Assembly: GCF_002260525.1 (NCBI RefSeq)
Contig: NZ_MRYI01000022.1
Coordinates: 1-64,000 of the forward strand
Direction of reading: 5' to 3'
Length of the DNA stretch: 64,000 nucleotides
Source of the DNA: Hahella sp. CCB-MM4
GTDB taxonomy: Bacteria > Pseudomonadota > Gammaproteobacteria > Pseudomonadales > Oleiphilaceae
Part shown: positions 63,601-64,000 of the stretch, piece after piece
Layout of the letters: every line of letters starts with the position of its first letter
Numbering within the stretch: position 1 is the stretch's first letter
Notes under the pieces: generated by a model
Database searches by the model: none
What the model was told of the DNA's origin: nothing
What the model saw: the letters and a program-made list of their open reading frames with translations, nothing else
Position numbers and translations under genes: made by a program

Positions 63601-64000
63601 GCTTTCGAAGTGAGCCTGAAGGCGGGCTTTTACCTCTGGCTGTGAGAAAGTCTGTCGATGCATCTCTAGCTCAAGGGCAATGACGTCCGGGAGTTGAGCG
63701 TTAATTTCCCTGGTTAAGCCTTTCTTCAGTGTCTCCAGAGTCAACTGTGGTTTGTCGGCAATCTGAGTGGCGATCGCGATTGCCTCAGGCAATACTTTCT
63801 CTGTAGAAAAGTACAGCAGCTCGGGAGCCATGGACCTTAACTCTTCCCCCCGATAGCTGTTTGCCGTGTACATCATCCTGGCGGACAGATTCTCACCGAA
63901 TCGCCTTTTCAGGATAAGTGTCGCTCCCATTCCAGGTGTGAAACCATATTTTGTGAAGTTGGCACTATAGACCCCCTGCTCGGCCAGAATCACGATATCG
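60676..64000 (-). CDS. Trans-AT PKS protein, C-terminal part: ECH-ACP-ACP-KS (cut by window edge)
   Basis: The frame is open through the window edge, so the apparent start at 63993 is internal. The first 110 residues (VYSANFTKYGFTPGMGATLI...TANSYRGEEL) are the C-terminal half of a PksI-like ECH domain. Two ACPs follow with GMDSINGVEIIRD (about 63300) and GVDSISGVEIIRD (about 62980), the signature of carrier proteins that undergo beta-branching. After a charged Pro/Arg-rich linker comes a complete KS: TACSSS (about 62050), EAHGTGT and GNVGHT. The protein ends after the KS flanking region, making a split module with the FMO protein. No AT is present, which defines the trans-AT type. Confidence 0.92.
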   Translation of the reverse strand, partial: DIVILAEQGVYSANFTKYGFTPGMGATLILKRRFGENLSARMMYTANSYRGEELRSMAPELLYFSTEKVLPEAIAIATQIADKPQLTLETLKKGLTREINAQLPDVIALELEMHRQTFSQPEVKARLQAHFESLKKFNQGRVQQPLRVSTQVSTSPIITSNKESSYKELSYREDHSDVRSHHPQPAEDYLSVSFGGDKDQLSKQLGEILERIIQVQINDDDLYENFHALGMDSINGVEIIRDINKTLQTQLEVTALYDYPTLDKLAEHLLHSVSPKERNNSKETVDQKNLIAEPKAGSRSGDLHGFIEQIRAIVSRILHENISQEDLEENFSSLGVDSISGVEIIRDLNKHLNATLEVTSLYDYPSISKLAQHVLDVVPPAPIEIDVEPPVKVEAAAVEKPVEYKSETLNRESTATEFVAVRASSNTGTIRLRGKRKKGDTILIDETPKASRVRLRPTGKAASPEQSIDPFQAPKQDSNDIAIIGMSGRFPGANNIEEFWGNLASGTASITEIPFSRWDYRETFSSDTNADGRSYSKWGGFINSPGQFDHQFFNVSPLEGEIMDPQQRLFLQEAYKTFEDAGYSDTDLAGSRCGIYVGATFSDYDEVLTSASLDRTSHAFTGLAPSILAARMAYHLNLKGPCLAIDTACSSSLVAVHSGCQSILNGDCDMALAGGVYMMYSPRMHIQGSQSNMLSPTGKCRPFGAGADGIVVSEGVGVVLLKRLTQAIADNDHIYGVIKGSGVNQDGATNGITAPSVNAQRQLEIDVYNKSGIDPDTISLVEAHGTGTALGDPVEINALRKAFAEFTSRRHFCAIGSVKGNVGHTTMAAGITSLIKVLLSFAHQQIPPSLNAEEENEHLNLDDSPFYINKTLKDWPANNDQKRRAAISSFGFSGTNSHVVVEEAPSKRQSKSRQGRAQIIPLSARNETALMQKMKDLFHWLEQSSVETNLEDIAYTLQIGRSHFALRRVLVVSSLDELKETLLLMINDGRTGATETSAKPQQTRTLPSELEKADHAGKIEGFVNHYLSGHLPQWSALYGNEQCHRVPLPTYPFTTRELWPSAPKDRKAQKEKVQKEMQQPPATESTQAVQNVPSEKSITTAALLADL

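Overview
The window reads as a piece of a gammaproteobacterial chromosome, probably marine and of intermediate GC. The evidence is a complete XerCD dif site of gammaproteobacterial type (20372-20399), tandem CTX/Pf-like filamentous prophages, and a large mixed trans-AT PKS/NRPS locus. The species cannot be fixed from the sequence. dif is normally the chromosome-dimer resolution site in the replication terminus, so the window probably spans the terminus, with the biosynthetic locus starting just beyond dif.

Region 1 (1-5.7 kb) is a graveyard of mobile DNA. It holds an IS3-type end that cuts a small gene, an unknown 160-aa protein, an orphan ParD-like antitoxin, a tyrosine recombinase that has lost its nucleophile, an intact short tyrosine recombinase, and three direct repeats resembling an IS21-type end.

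Region 2 (5.74-20.4 kb) is a tandem array of Xer-integrated elements. XerC half-sites lie at 5742, 6021 and 12539 and a complete dif closes the array at 20372. The units are a geneless 279-bp mini-element, a 6.5-kb inovirus, and a 7.8-kb inovirus. The two inoviruses share an almost identical ~5.95-kb core: repressor, operator, replication initiator, ssDNA-binding protein, coat proteins, adsorption protein, gpVI-like protein, Zot/gpI ATPase and a small membrane protein. They carry unrelated left arms. The first zot copy is broken by a dense patch of substitutions. Two element starts carry inverted dif-like arms around a structured ~115-nt spacer, as expected for a CTXphi-type folded single-stranded attP.

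Region 3 (20.5-64 kb) is biosynthetic. Apart from a divergent Sfp/EntD-type phosphopantetheinyl transferase (46.9-47.7 kb), everything is on the minus strand, in two operons. The upstream operon (64 to 47.8 kb, continuing past the window) is the end of a trans-AT PKS: an ECH-ACP-ACP-KS protein, a 2550-aa FMO-ACP-ACP-KS0-DH-KR-ACP-TE protein, then a beta-branching cassette (HMG-CoA-synthase-like enzyme, hotdog thioesterase, donor ACP, decarboxylating KS with Cys to Ser, trans-acting malonyltransferase, one enoyl-CoA hydratase). The downstream operon (46.3 to 21.6 kb) has twelve genes that overlap or nearly overlap: a cis-AT KS-AT-ACP protein, a luciferase-like monooxygenase, an acyl-ACP-reductase-like enzyme, a FAAL-ACP-C-A-PCP protein, a TubC-C-A-PCP-C-A-PCP protein, an AhpD-like protein, a nucleotidyltransferase, an MFS exporter, an unrecognised protein, an acyl-activating enzyme, a type II thioesterase and a membrane-anchored penicillin-amidase-type acylase. 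Inferred logic: the NRPS line makes an N-acylated peptide-polyketide, the exporter moves it out, the acylase may remove the acyl cap outside the cytoplasm, and the nucleotidyltransferase may protect the producer. Whether the two operons make one hybrid molecule or are two fused clusters cannot be settled here. nadE lies between the locus and dif.
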